Shown: positions 41,976-50,622 of the stretch, piece by piece | Layout: each line of letters starts with the position of its first letter | How positions within the stretch are numbered: the stretch's first letter is position 1 | Origin: Comamonadaceae bacterium | Lineage (GTDB): Bacteria; Pseudomonadota; Gammaproteobacteria; Burkholderiales; Burkholderiaceae_C | Reading direction: 5' to 3' | DNA: 64,000 nt | Assembly (NCBI GenBank): GCA_021299875.1 | Contig: JAJTEW010000001.1 | Location: 372,001-436,000 of the forward strand | Translations under genes and position numbers: made by a program | The notes under the pieces: generated by a model | Databases searched by the model: none | Seen by the model: only the letters and a program-made list of their open reading frames with translations | Told to the model about the DNA's origin: nothing

Positions 41976-43604
41976 GTGACCTACGCCCACGAAACCCGGC
42001 GCCGCCGGACTTTTGCCATCATTTCCCACCCCGACGCGGGCAAAACCACGCTGACAGAAAAGCTCTTGCTGTTCTCCGGTGCAATCCAGATCGCCGGCTC
42101 GGTCAAGGCGCGCAAGGCTTCGCGTCACGCCACCAGCGACTGGATGGAAATCGAGAAGCAGCGCGGCATCTCGGTGGCCAGCTCGGTCATGCAGATGCTC
42201 TACCGAGACCACGTCATCAACCTGCTCGACACGCCCGGCCACAAAGACTTTTCGGAAGACACCTACCGCGTGCTCACCGCCGTGGATTCGGCCCTGATGG
42301 TCATCGACGCTGCCAACGGTGTAGAAGCGCAAACCCGCCGCCTGATCGAAGTTTGCCGTCAGCGCGACACGCCCATCATCACCTTTGTGAACAAGATGGA
42401 CCGCGAAGTGCGCGACCCGCTCGACATCCTCGACGAAGTCGAGCGCGAACTGGGCATGCCCTGCGTGCCCATGACCTGGCCGGTGGGCCAGGGCAAATCG
42501 TTTGGCGGCATCGTCAACCTGCGCACGCAGGCGATGACGGTGTTCGAGTCGGGCAGCGAACGCTTGCCGCAAGACTTTGAAACCATCCCGCTGACCGAGC
42601 AAGGCCAACTGGCCAAACGTTTTGGCCAAGAGTGGCAAACGGCCATGGACAGCATGGAACTGGCCACCGGCGCATCGCCCGCCTTTGACGAAGCGGCCTT
42701 TTTGGCGGGCAAGCAAACCCCGGTGTTCTTCGGCTCCGGCGTGAACAACTTCGGTGTGATGGAAGTGCTCGACGCCTTGGTCGACCTGGCCCCCGCGCCC
42801 CGCCCCCGCACCAGCAACCTGCTGGTCAACAAACAGACCGTGGTCAAAGAAATTCAGCCCGAAGACAGCGCGTTCTCGGGCGTGGTGTTCAAGGTGCAAG
42901 CCAATATGGACGCCAACCACCGCGACCGCATCGCCTTTGTGCGCATGGCTTCGGGCAAATACACCCCAGGCATGAAGCTCAAGGTGCAGCGCTCCGGCAA
43001 AGAACTGCGCCCCACCAGCGTGGTGACCTTTTTGTCACAGCGGCGTGAAGCGGTCGAAGAAGCCTATGCGGGCGACATCATTGGCTTCACCACGCACGGC
43101 GGTGTGCAGCTGGGCGACACCATCACCGACGGCGCGAACCTGCAGTTCACCGGCCTGCCCTTTTTTGCGCCCGAACTCTTCATGACCGTGATCCTGAAAA
43201 ACCCCCTGCGCACCAAACAACTGCAGCAGGGTCTGGACCAGCTGGGCGAGGAAGGCGCAATCCAGGTCTTCAAGCCCGAGATCGGTGGCCCCATGCTGCT
43301 GGGCGCCGTGGGCCAGCTGCAGTTTGAAGTCGTACAACACCGTTTGAAGGCCGAATACGACTGCGATGTGCGCCTCGAAGGCTGCCAGTACACCGGGGCG
43401 CGCTGGATCACTGCAGACTCCCCTGCCGACCTGCGCGAGTTCACCAACGCCTACCCGCAGCGCATGTCGCTCGACGCGGCAGGCACGCTGGCTTATCTGT
43501 GCACCAGCCCGTATGACGTGCGTCTGGCGCAAGAGCGCTTTCCCAAAATCCACTTCCACCCGCTGCGCGAGCATGCGGGTCTGGCGCTGGGGTCGGCGGG
43601 GTAA
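41976..43604 (+). CDS. prfC: Peptide chain release factor 3
   Basis: RF3 is a GTPase that recycles RF1/RF2 after termination. The 542-residue protein has G1 ISHPDAGKTTLTEKLLL, the switch region with RGISVASSVMQ, G3 LDTPGHKDFSEDTYR and G4 FVNKMDRE. It starts at GTG 41976, with AGGA 6 bp upstream. Domains II and III are complete to the C-terminus. It stands alone between the hexR-like gene and a convergent rfaH-like gene. Confidence 0.96.
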   Translation: MTYAHETRRRRTFAIISHPDAGKTTLTEKLLLFSGAIQIAGSVKARKASRHATSDWMEIEKQRGISVASSVMQMLYRDHVINLLDTPGHKDFSEDTYRVLTAVDSALMVIDAANGVEAQTRRLIEVCRQRDTPIITFVNKMDREVRDPLDILDEVERELGMPCVPMTWPVGQGKSFGGIVNLRTQAMTVFESGSERLPQDFETIPLTEQGQLAKRFGQEWQTAMDSMELATGASPAFDEAAFLAGKQTPVFFGSGVNNFGVMEVLDALVDLAPAPRPRTSNLLVNKQTVVKEIQPEDSAFSGVVFKVQANMDANHRDRIAFVRMASGKYTPGMKLKVQRSGKELRPTSVVTFLSQRREAVEEAYAGDIIGFTTHGGVQLGDTITDGANLQFTGLPFFAPELFMTVILKNPLRTKQLQQGLDQLGEEGAIQVFKPEIGGPMLLGAVGQLQFEVVQHRLKAEYDCDVRLEGCQYTGARWITADSPADLREFTNAYPQRMSLDAAGTLAYLCTSPYDVRLAQERFPKIHFHPLREHAGLALGSAG

Positions 43605-43649
43605 GGTGCACAAGCCTGAGGTACCGAGGCGGTGAAATAGGCCTGTGTT

Positions 43650-44201
43650 TCAGCCAGGAATGTCAACCTGGTGGTGCTCCAACTGCACCAGCGCAGGGCG
43701 CCCCAGTATTTCAAGCAACACGGCCACCCTTTTGCTGGACACGCTTTGTATCAGACCCTCGACGCCGCCCAAAGCGGTGTGCTTGAGGCGCACCGTTTGA
43801 CCCACTTTGAGTTGGCTGAGCTCTTGCAAAGTGGCTTGGTTGCGGTCTTGTTCAAGTTGGCGTATGCGCTGCACCAACTTGTCCTGCAGTTGGGCAGGTT
43901 CGAAGCCAAAGCGCACGATGGTGGCAATGCCTTTGGTGCTGCGCACGGCCGAAATGCTTTGCCCGGGCTTGCTGGGCCTGAACAGGATGTAGCGCGGGAA
44001 CATGGGCTCAAACAGCGCCACCGGGCCTTGTTCGGTTTTTTTGAATTTTTTGTACAGCGGCAGGTACGCGTCAAAGGCTTGCCGCGTCAAGTTGTCTTGG
44101 GCGATCGACTCTTGACGGGGTTTGGTGTAGGCCAAGTACCAGCGGTCAGAGGGCAGCAGGGGCAAACAAGGGGTGTCTGGCGTTGGCGGGTTGAGGGTCA
44201 T
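43650..44201 (-). CDS. RfaH/NusG-like transcription antiterminator
   Basis: A 183-residue protein of the NusG specialised-paralogue family. The NGN domain (WYLAYTKPRQESIAQDNLTRQAFDAYLPLYKKFKK and PMFPRYILFRPSKPGQSISAVRSTKGIATIVRFG) is RfaH-like, and the C-terminal KOW region (LKVGQTVRLKHTALGGVEGLIQSVSSKRVAVLLEILG) follows. RfaH proteins bind RNA polymerase at ops sites and promote expression of surface polysaccharide or similar long operons. No such operon or ops-like motif is seen in the window, so it must act elsewhere. Confidence 0.85.
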   Translation of the reverse strand: MTLNPPTPDTPCLPLLPSDRWYLAYTKPRQESIAQDNLTRQAFDAYLPLYKKFKKTEQGPVALFEPMFPRYILFRPSKPGQSISAVRSTKGIATIVRFGFEPAQLQDKLVQRIRQLEQDRNQATLQELSQLKVGQTVRLKHTALGGVEGLIQSVSSKRVAVLLEILGRPALVQLEHHQVDIPG

Positions 44202-44488
44202 TCAACGATTTTGATTGGGCGTTCGGGTCAGACGGCTGAAGGGACAGTGGCTCTCAGGTGATTCTCTTTTGGACAATTTTAGACGCAGTTTTTTGCTTGT
44301 TTTTTTGCTGCCTTAAGGGGTCAGATGGGGGCAAGCCCACCCAAAAAATTCCAAAACTTATGCGCAGGCTTGGTGATCGCGGTCCCGCTCTGATGGCTGT
44401 TCCGCGTGAACGGTCCACTCAGCTGAGACAATGCCGTCTCCGGGCCGCAGGCCTTATTTTTAAAACAGGCGCCTTTGGGCGGGATGGC

Positions 44489-45664
44489 ATGACGGCGCAC
44501 ACACAGCTGCATTGGACGGAAAACGGCGAGGCCCGGTCGGCGTTGTGGCGCATGGATGCGGGGGCGGTGATGCCCAAGACGGTGGTGCTGGCCGATGACA
44601 GGCTAACGGCCGATTCGGCTTATCGGCTGGCGTGTGCGGGCACGGGCCTGCTGTGGCGCAGCGACTTTCAAAATGCGCGGCAACTCTTGCAGGCCATGGC
44701 CCGGCGCATCGACCAACCCAAAAAGACCTGCGCCAAAAAAGCCAGCGGCGATGCGGCCCAGGCCCCAGTGCCAGGCGCAGCGTTTCATGCACACCGTCTG
44801 GCGCAGTCGCAGCGCAACCGGGTGTTGAGTGCCATCTTGATCGAGCTCGATGGTGACTACGGCACGGCCTTGCGCCGTGCGCCCGATGTGCGCCAAGCCT
44901 GTGTGCAGGCATTTGGCTCGGCGCAGGGGGAGGCCTCGGTGATCTCGCTGCGCAGTTTGCAGGGCGCTGTGGGCGCTTTTGAGTGGCGCAAAAACGGCGT
45001 GGAAGTGCCGGGCATGGGCGAAGCGCTGCGCATCTACCCGCATTACGGGGTGTTTTCTCCGGTGCGGGGCGAGTATGTGGATTTGGTGGCCCATGCCCCC
45101 TTGCCCGAGGCGCTCAAAGCCCAATCGGTCGCTTTTGATGTGGGGGTGGGCACGGGCGTGTTGTCGGCGGTGCTGGCCCGCCGGGGCGTGGCGCAGGTGG
45201 TGGGCAGCGACCTGTCAGAACGGGCCGTGGCCTGTGCACGCGACAACCTGCAGCGCTTGGGTCTGCAAAACCAGGTGGATTTGGTGCAGACCCATTTGTT
45301 TCCGCCGGGTCGGGCGGCTTTGGTGGTGTGCAACCCGCCGTGGTTGCCGGCGCGCCCCGTGGGCTTGCTGGACCAAGCGGTGTATGACGAAGGCAGCCAA
45401 ATGCTCAAGGGATTTTTGGCGGGCCTGCGTGATCACCTGTGTGAGGGCGGCGAGGGCTGGTTGATTTTGTCGGACTTGGCCGAGCACTTGGGCCTGCGCA
45501 ACCGCGAAGCGCTGCTGCGCTGGATGGCCGAAGCCGGGCTGGTGGTGCTGGGGCGGCTGGATGCCAAGCCGGTGCATGCCAAAGCACAAGACAGCACCGA
45601 CCCCCTGCACGCGGCCAGATCGGCCGAAGTCACCTCGCTGTGGCGTCTGGGCGCAGCGGGCTGA
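44489..45664 (+). CDS. Class I SAM-dependent methyltransferase with NPPW motif
   Basis: A 391-residue protein. The C-terminal half is a small-domain (MTS) methyltransferase: motif I FDVGVGTGVLSAVLARRG, then SDLSERAVACARDNL, and motif IV NPPWLPA, the N-methyltransferase signature found in PrmB/PrmC, RlmG and relatives. The N-terminal 190 residues are of unknown fold. Substrate could be rRNA, a tRNA or a glutamine side chain. The start at 44489 is chosen because the protein-like sequence begins there after GGGCGGGAT; upstream in-frame sequence is low in protein character. The 287 bp before it hold no other gene. Confidence 0.75.
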   Translation: MTAHTQLHWTENGEARSALWRMDAGAVMPKTVVLADDRLTADSAYRLACAGTGLLWRSDFQNARQLLQAMARRIDQPKKTCAKKASGDAAQAPVPGAAFHAHRLAQSQRNRVLSAILIELDGDYGTALRRAPDVRQACVQAFGSAQGEASVISLRSLQGAVGAFEWRKNGVEVPGMGEALRIYPHYGVFSPVRGEYVDLVAHAPLPEALKAQSVAFDVGVGTGVLSAVLARRGVAQVVGSDLSERAVACARDNLQRLGLQNQVDLVQTHLFPPGRAALVVCNPPWLPARPVGLLDQAVYDEGSQMLKGFLAGLRDHLCEGGEGWLILSDLAEHLGLRNREALLRWMAEAGLVVLGRLDAKPVHAKAQDSTDPLHAARSAEVTSLWRLGAAG

Positions 45665-45694
45665 ACGGCCCCCCTGCCCCACGGCCTTGACCCG

Positions 45695-46456
45695 TCAGAC
45701 CTTGCTGAAGTCGGGTTTGCGTTTTTCCATGAAAGCGCCAAAAGCCTCTTTGGCGGCGGGTTCGCGCAGCATGCGGCCAAAGTCTTGGCCTTCTTCGTCC
45801 ATCTTTTTCAGCACAGCTTGGGTGTCGCCCTTCATGAGGCGCTTGGTGGCGATGAGCGATGACAAGGGCTTGGCGGCCAACTTGCGGGCTTGTGCCTGCG
45901 CGTAGCCGTTGACTTCGGTGGGCGGCACCACGCGGTTGACCAGGCCGACTTCTTGCGCGGCTTCGGCAAAAAACGGCTCACCCATGAGCAGGGCTTCGGC
46001 GGCGCGGTGGTAGCCAAACATGCGTGGGGCCAGCAGGCTCGACGCGGCTTCGGGGCACAGGCCCAGGTTGACAAAAGGCATGGAGAACGCGGCGTTGTCG
46101 CCGGCATAGACCAGGTCGCAATGGAACAGCAGGGTGGTTCCGATGCCCACAGCAGGCCCCGCCACGGCGGCGAGCAGTGGCTTTTCAAAGGTGGCAATGC
46201 CGCGCAAGAAGCGGAACACGGGCGACTCTTGCGTGGTGGGCGGTTGGTTCAAAAAGTCGCCAATGTCATTGCCCGCACTGAAGATGCTCTCGTGCCCCTG
46301 AAACACCACCACGCGCACGCTGGGGTCAGCCCCGGCCTGCGCCACCGCATCGGCCATGGCGGCGTACATGGCCGCGGTGATGGAATTCTTTTTGTCCAAA
46401 CGGTTGAAGGTGATGGTCATCACCCCCGCGTCGGTGTGGGTCAGGATGTCAGACAT
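45695..46456 (-). CDS. Enoyl-CoA hydratase/isomerase family protein
   Basis: A 253-residue crotonase-fold enzyme: oxyanion-hole segments in FSAGNDIGDFL and AVAGPAVGIGTTLLFHCDLVYA. The expected catalytic Glu region is FVNLGLCPEAASS, with Glu present. It probably hydrates or isomerises enoyl-CoA in beta-oxidation. It is third in a TetR/acyl-CoA dehydrogenase/DUF2147/crotonase series that I regard as one regulon. Confidence 0.88.
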   Translation of the reverse strand: MSDILTHTDAGVMTITFNRLDKKNSITAAMYAAMADAVAQAGADPSVRVVVFQGHESIFSAGNDIGDFLNQPPTTQESPVFRFLRGIATFEKPLLAAVAGPAVGIGTTLLFHCDLVYAGDNAAFSMPFVNLGLCPEAASSLLAPRMFGYHRAAEALLMGEPFFAEAAQEVGLVNRVVPPTEVNGYAQAQARKLAAKPLSSLIATKRLMKGDTQAVLKKMDEEGQDFGRMLREPAAKEAFGAFMEKRKPDFSKV

Positions 46457-46494
46457 GAGGGTCCTTGTGGTGGGGTCTTGCGAGGTGAGAGGGT

Positions 46495-46938
46495 TTACTG
46501 CACCCGGATCCAGGTTTGGGTGCGGCCCAACAAGGGTGCCCCCACGAAACCCCGGACTTCGAGTTTTTTGCCGCCGTCGATCGGGGTCAATCGCAGGCTG
46601 TAGTTTTTGCCGTTCTCAGGATCGAGTATTTTCCCACCCTCCCACACCACTTTGCCGTCACTTTGTTGACCGCCCCGGATGATTTCCATGCCGATCTTGG
46701 GTTGGCCCTTGCGGTCGTCGGTGCACAGGTTGCAGTTAGGTTCGGTGCTGGGGGTGTCAGCCAAAGAGCGCTCGACGACGCCCGACAAGCCGCCACCGGC
46801 TTTTTGGATGATGCGGATTTCGGCTTTGGGCTGTTGGGTGGCGTCGTCGATGCTGCGCCACAGACCCACTGGGCTCATTTGGGCATGGGCGACCAGGCTC
46901 AGCAGACCCAAGCTCAGGGTCAAAGCGGTTTTGATCAT
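46495..46938 (-). CDS. DUF2147 family secreted protein
   Basis: A 147-residue protein with a signal peptide (MIKTALTLSLGLLSLVAHA) and the DUF2147 pattern: SPVGLWRSIDD at the N-terminus, a central CNLC pair, GKILDPENGKNYSLRLTPIDGG and an ending LLGRTQTWIRVQ. The fold is a lipocalin-like beta barrel in known structures of the family; function unknown. It lies between two fatty-acid catabolism genes. Confidence 0.88.
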   Translation of the reverse strand: MIKTALTLSLGLLSLVAHAQMSPVGLWRSIDDATQQPKAEIRIIQKAGGGLSGVVERSLADTPSTEPNCNLCTDDRKGQPKIGMEIIRGGQQSDGKVVWEGGKILDPENGKNYSLRLTPIDGGKKLEVRGFVGAPLLGRTQTWIRVQ

Positions 46939-46967
46939 GGGGTTCGTCCTTTTTTGAAGCTGGGGGT

Positions 46968-48779
46968 TCAGGCCAGGGCGGCGTCGGTGTCCATCAGCAC
47001 GTCGCTGCCGGCGCGGATGCGGCGCATCAGGCTGGAGGTCTCGGGCATCAGGCGCGTGAAGTAAAAACGCGCGGTCTGCAGCTTGGCTTGGTAGAACGGG
47101 TCGGGGCGCTGGGCCTCTTCTTCGGCTTCGGCCAATTTGGCCAGTGCAATTTGGGCCGAGCGGGCCCAGAAGTAACCCAACACCAAATGCCCCACCACGC
47201 GCAAATAGTCCACGGCGGCAGCGCCCACTTCGTCGGCATTGCTCATGGCTTTCATGCCGACTTCGCCCGTCAGTTGAGTCAGCTTTTGGCCCAGGTCGGC
47301 CAAGGGCTTGATGAACTCACCCATGGCTTCGTTGGCCATTTCGGCCTTGACCAGTTGTTCCACCAATTTACCGAATTTTTTGAGCGTGGCGCCCTGATTA
47401 CCCAACACTTTACGGCCCAGCAAGTCGAGCGACTGGATGGTGTTGGTGCCCTCATAAATCATGTTGATGCGGGCATCGCGCACGTACTGCTCCATGCCCC
47501 ACTCTTTGATGTAGCCGTGACCGCCAAACACCTGCTGACAAGCCGACGTCGCCTCCCAGGCGTTGTCGGTGGTGAAAGCTTTCACGATGGGCGTGAGCAG
47601 GGCCACGACCTCGGCAGCCTCGGCCCGCACGGCCTCGTCGGGGTGATTGAGTTCTTTGTCGAGCAACAAAGCGCAGTAGCAAGCCAGTGCACGGCCCCCT
47701 TCGGCGTAGGCCTTGGCGGTCATGAGCATGCGGCGCACATCGGGGTGCACGATGATCGGGTCGGCCGGTTTGCCGGGCGCCTTGACGCCGGTGAGCGAGC
47801 GCATTTGCACACGGTCTTTGGCGTAGGCCAGTGCATTTTGGTAAGCCACTTCGGTCAAACCCAGCGATTGGTTACCCACACCCAGACGGGCGGCGTTCAT
47901 CATCACGAACATGGCGGCCAAACCTTTGTTGGGTTGGCCCACCAAGGTGCCCACGGCTTCGTCAAGGACCATCTGGCAGGTGGCGTTGCCGTGGATGCCC
48001 ATCTTGTGCTCCAGGCCACCGCAGTAAATGCCGTTGCGCTCACCCATGCTGCCGTCAGAGGCCACCTTGAACTTGGGCACGATGAAGAGGCTGATGCCTT
48101 TGCTGCCGGGTGGCGCATCGGGCAAACGGGCCAGCACCAGGTGCACGATGTTGGGGGCCAGGTCGTGTTCGCCTGCGCTGATGAAAATCTTTTGGCCGCT
48201 GAGCTTGTAAGTGCCGTCGGCCTGCGGTTCGGCCTTGGTGCGCAAGAGCCCCAAATCCGTGCCGCAATGGGGCTCAGTCAGGCACATGGTGCCGGTCCAC
48301 TCGCCGCTGGTCAACTTGGGCAGGTACAGGGCTTGTTGCTCGGGCGTACCGTGGGCGTGCAAGCACTCGTAAGCGCCGTGGCTGAGGCCTGGGTACATGG
48401 TCCAGGCCTGGTTGGACGAGTTGAGCATTTCGTAAAAGCACTGGTTCACCACAAAGGGCAGACCTTGACCGCCAAACGCAGGGTCACAGCTGAGCGAGGG
48501 CCAGCCACCCGCCACGTATTGCGCATAGGCTTCTTTGAAGCCGTCGGGCGCTTTGACTTCGTGTGTGTCGCGGTTGAGTTGGCAGCCTTGCGTATCGCCC
48601 GAGATGTTGATCGGAAACACCACCTCGGCTGCAAATTTGCCACCTTCCTCGAGCACCGCATTGATGGTGTCGGCGTCGGTGTCGGCGTGCTTGGGCAAGG
48701 CCTTGAGTTCGGCACTCACATTGAGCAACTCGTGCAAGACAAACTGCATGTCGCGCAGTGGGGGGTTGTAGACGGGCAT
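46968..48779 (-). CDS. Acyl-CoA dehydrogenase, DmdC-like long form
   Basis: A 603-residue flavin dehydrogenase, longer than standard acyl-CoA dehydrogenases (about 380) owing to N- and C-terminal extensions typical of the DmdC/FadE-like group. FAD and substrate motifs include MCLTEPHCGTDLGLLRTKA and GQKIFISAGEHD; the catalytic Glu is in IYEGTNTIQSLDLLGRKVL. AAGGAG precedes the ATG. Likely acts on fatty acyl-CoA; use of methylmercaptopropionyl-CoA cannot be judged from sequence alone. Confidence 0.9.
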   Translation of the reverse strand: MPVYNPPLRDMQFVLHELLNVSAELKALPKHADTDADTINAVLEEGGKFAAEVVFPINISGDTQGCQLNRDTHEVKAPDGFKEAYAQYVAGGWPSLSCDPAFGGQGLPFVVNQCFYEMLNSSNQAWTMYPGLSHGAYECLHAHGTPEQQALYLPKLTSGEWTGTMCLTEPHCGTDLGLLRTKAEPQADGTYKLSGQKIFISAGEHDLAPNIVHLVLARLPDAPPGSKGISLFIVPKFKVASDGSMGERNGIYCGGLEHKMGIHGNATCQMVLDEAVGTLVGQPNKGLAAMFVMMNAARLGVGNQSLGLTEVAYQNALAYAKDRVQMRSLTGVKAPGKPADPIIVHPDVRRMLMTAKAYAEGGRALACYCALLLDKELNHPDEAVRAEAAEVVALLTPIVKAFTTDNAWEATSACQQVFGGHGYIKEWGMEQYVRDARINMIYEGTNTIQSLDLLGRKVLGNQGATLKKFGKLVEQLVKAEMANEAMGEFIKPLADLGQKLTQLTGEVGMKAMSNADEVGAAAVDYLRVVGHLVLGYFWARSAQIALAKLAEAEEEAQRPDPFYQAKLQTARFYFTRLMPETSSLMRRIRAGSDVLMDTDAALA

Positions 48780-48805
48780 GAAAGGCTCCTTGAATCGGTG
48801 AAAAA

Positions 48806-49552
48806 TCAGTCGCCGCTCGGCTTGCGGCGGGTCTTGGGCACGGCCACCAGTTTGGCGGCCTTGGCGCCCGCAGCGGGTGCGACCAACGGTGGCATGGCTG
48901 GGCCACCATAGCGCGCCAAGATGTGCAAAAAGCCTCGGCGTGCAAGCTCGGTGGCGCTGGGATTGCGCAAAAAGCGTGCTTCGTAGTGCAGCGCCAAAAT
49001 CAAGCCGTGAATCTCAAAGGCAATCTGGTGGGCGTCCGCCTCTTGGCTGAGCTGGCCTTCGGCCTGCGCCAACTCCACCGCGCGGCGCAAAGCCGTTTGC
49101 CAAGTGGCGACCGATGACGCCAGCGCATCGCGCACCGGGCCACTGCGGTCATCAAACTCGACCGCGCCGCTGATGTAGATGCAGCCGGAATCGATCTCGG
49201 CCGAGGTCTGCACCATCCAGTTGTCGAACATGGCGTGCAAGCGAGGCAAACCGCGTCCCTTTTGCATGGCGGCATAAAAAACACTGGACTCGAAGCGGTC
49301 GTGGTATTCGCGGATGACCGAGATCTGCAGTTCTTCGCGTGAGCCGAAGTGGGCAAAAACGCCCGACTTGCTCATGCCGGTAACTTCGGCCACAGCGCCA
49401 ATGGACAGGCCTTCAAGACCGATTTGCGAGGCCAGTCCCAAGGCCGCGTCGATGATGATGGACTTGGTTTGTTGGCCCTTGATGAGGACGCGCCGACCCG
49501 GCTCGGGGGGCGGCAGGCTTTCGACGTTGGAGGGAGGTTGGCGGTCGGTCAT
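48806..49552 (-). CDS. TetR-family regulator of the adjacent fatty-acid genes
   Basis: A 248-residue repressor with the N-terminal TetR helix-turn-helix (LEGLSIGAVAEVTGMSKSGVFAHFGSREELQ) and a ligand-binding C-terminal domain. A basic tail (KAAKLVAVPKTRRKPSGD) is unusual. The start at 49552 is favoured over one three codons earlier. A 14-bp perfect palindrome lies 12 bp upstream, so it probably represses itself and the acyl-CoA dehydrogenase genes following, releasing on acyl-CoA. Confidence 0.88.
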   Translation of the reverse strand: MTDRQPPSNVESLPPPEPGRRVLIKGQQTKSIIIDAALGLASQIGLEGLSIGAVAEVTGMSKSGVFAHFGSREELQISVIREYHDRFESSVFYAAMQKGRGLPRLHAMFDNWMVQTSAEIDSGCIYISGAVEFDDRSGPVRDALASSVATWQTALRRAVELAQAEGQLSQEADAHQIAFEIHGLILALHYEARFLRNPSATELARRGFLHILARYGGPAMPPLVAPAAGAKAAKLVAVPKTRRKPSGD

Positions 49553-49564
49553 GGCAAACAAAAA

Positions 49565-49578
49565 AGAACGATCGTTCT
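49565..49578. promoter_or_regulatory. Palindromic TetR operator
   Basis: AGAACGATCGTTCT, a perfect 14-bp palindrome immediately upstream of the TetR gene. The size, symmetry and position fit an autoregulatory operator. Confidence 0.7.
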
Positions 49579-49732
49579 ATTCTGCACCAAAAACCAAGCA
49601 GATCCACAAGCACCCTGACAGACAAGGGTAAATCAGGAGTGAACTCAGCGCTGGGGCTGAAGCCACCAGCCGTCAAGGTCTTGACGGGTTGGCGGCTTGC
49701 GCCCCAACAGGGCGTCGCTCCGTGACTGGGGT

Positions 49733-50596
49733 TCAGGCCTTAAAAGCGACAACCTTTTGGGTTTGCTCGCCCAGGCCTTGGATGCCCAAGCGCATCACGT
49801 CGCCGCGTTTCAAGTACACCGGCGCAGACTTGCCGTCCACCTTGACGCCCATCCCCACGCCGGGTGGTGTGCCGGTGGTGATGATGTCGCCGGGCTCCAG
49901 GGTCATGAACTGGCTCACGTAGCTGACCAACTTGGCCACACCAAAGATCATGGTCTTGGTGTTGCCGGTTTGATAGCGCACGCCGTTCACATCCAGCCAC
50001 ATGCTCAGGGCTTGCGGGTTGGGTACTTCATCGCGCGTGACCAGCCAAGGACCTACGGGGCCAAAGGTGTCGCAGCCCTTGCCCTTGTCCCAGGTGGCGC
50101 CGCGTTCGAGCTGGTATTCGCGCTCGCTCACATCGTTGACCACACAATAACCCGCCACATGATTCAGGGCGTCTTTTTGCGTGACATAACGCGTGCGGGA
50201 ACCGATCACGATGCCCAGCTCCACTTCCCAGTCGGTTTTCTTGGAGCCTCTGGGCAGCATCACGTCGTCATCGGCACCTTGAATGCAAGAGATGGTTTTG
50301 GTGAACACGATCGGCTCGGCCGGAATGGGCATGCCCGCTTCGGCCGCGTGGTCGGCGTAATTCAAGCCAATGGCGATGAACTTGCTGGTGTAAGAAATGG
50401 GCGTGCCAAAACGCTTTTTGCCGCGCACCAGGGGCAACTTGTCGGTCTTGAGCTTGGCCAGCTTGGCGAGGGCCTTGTCGTTCAACTGGTCGGGCGAAAT
50501 GTCTTTGACCACGGCACTCAGGTCACGCAAGCGGCCTTCGGCGTCGATCAAGCCGGGTTTTTCTTTGCCGGGTTGGCCATAGCGAACGAGTTTCAT
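49733..50596 (-). CDS. Fumarylacetoacetate hydrolase family protein, probable 2,4-diketo-3-deoxy-sugar-acid hydrolase
   Basis: A 287-residue enzyme. Family motifs: IGLNYADHAAEAG, DWEVELGIVIG with the metal-binding acids, VVNDVSEREYQ, and LEPGDIITTGTPPGVGMG. It closely fits the group that hydrolyses 2,4-diketo-3-deoxy-L-fuconate or -rhamnonate to pyruvate and lactate. Being last in an operon with a sugar-acid dehydratase and two SDRs supports such a role, though here the substrate may derive from a hexuronate. Substrate specificity is inferred. Confidence 0.8.
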   Translation of the reverse strand: MKLVRYGQPGKEKPGLIDAEGRLRDLSAVVKDISPDQLNDKALAKLAKLKTDKLPLVRGKKRFGTPISYTSKFIAIGLNYADHAAEAGMPIPAEPIVFTKTISCIQGADDDVMLPRGSKKTDWEVELGIVIGSRTRYVTQKDALNHVAGYCVVNDVSEREYQLERGATWDKGKGCDTFGPVGPWLVTRDEVPNPQALSMWLDVNGVRYQTGNTKTMIFGVAKLVSYVSQFMTLEPGDIITTGTPPGVGMGVKVDGKSAPVYLKRGDVMRLGIQGLGEQTQKVVAFKA

Positions 50597-50622
50597 AAAT
50601 ACCTTTCAATGCTTGAACAGAA

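Noticed and set aside
44258..44488. N-terminal extension of the NPPW methyltransferase
   Set aside because: The extra 77 codons are open but lack protein character, and no ribosome site supports an upstream start.
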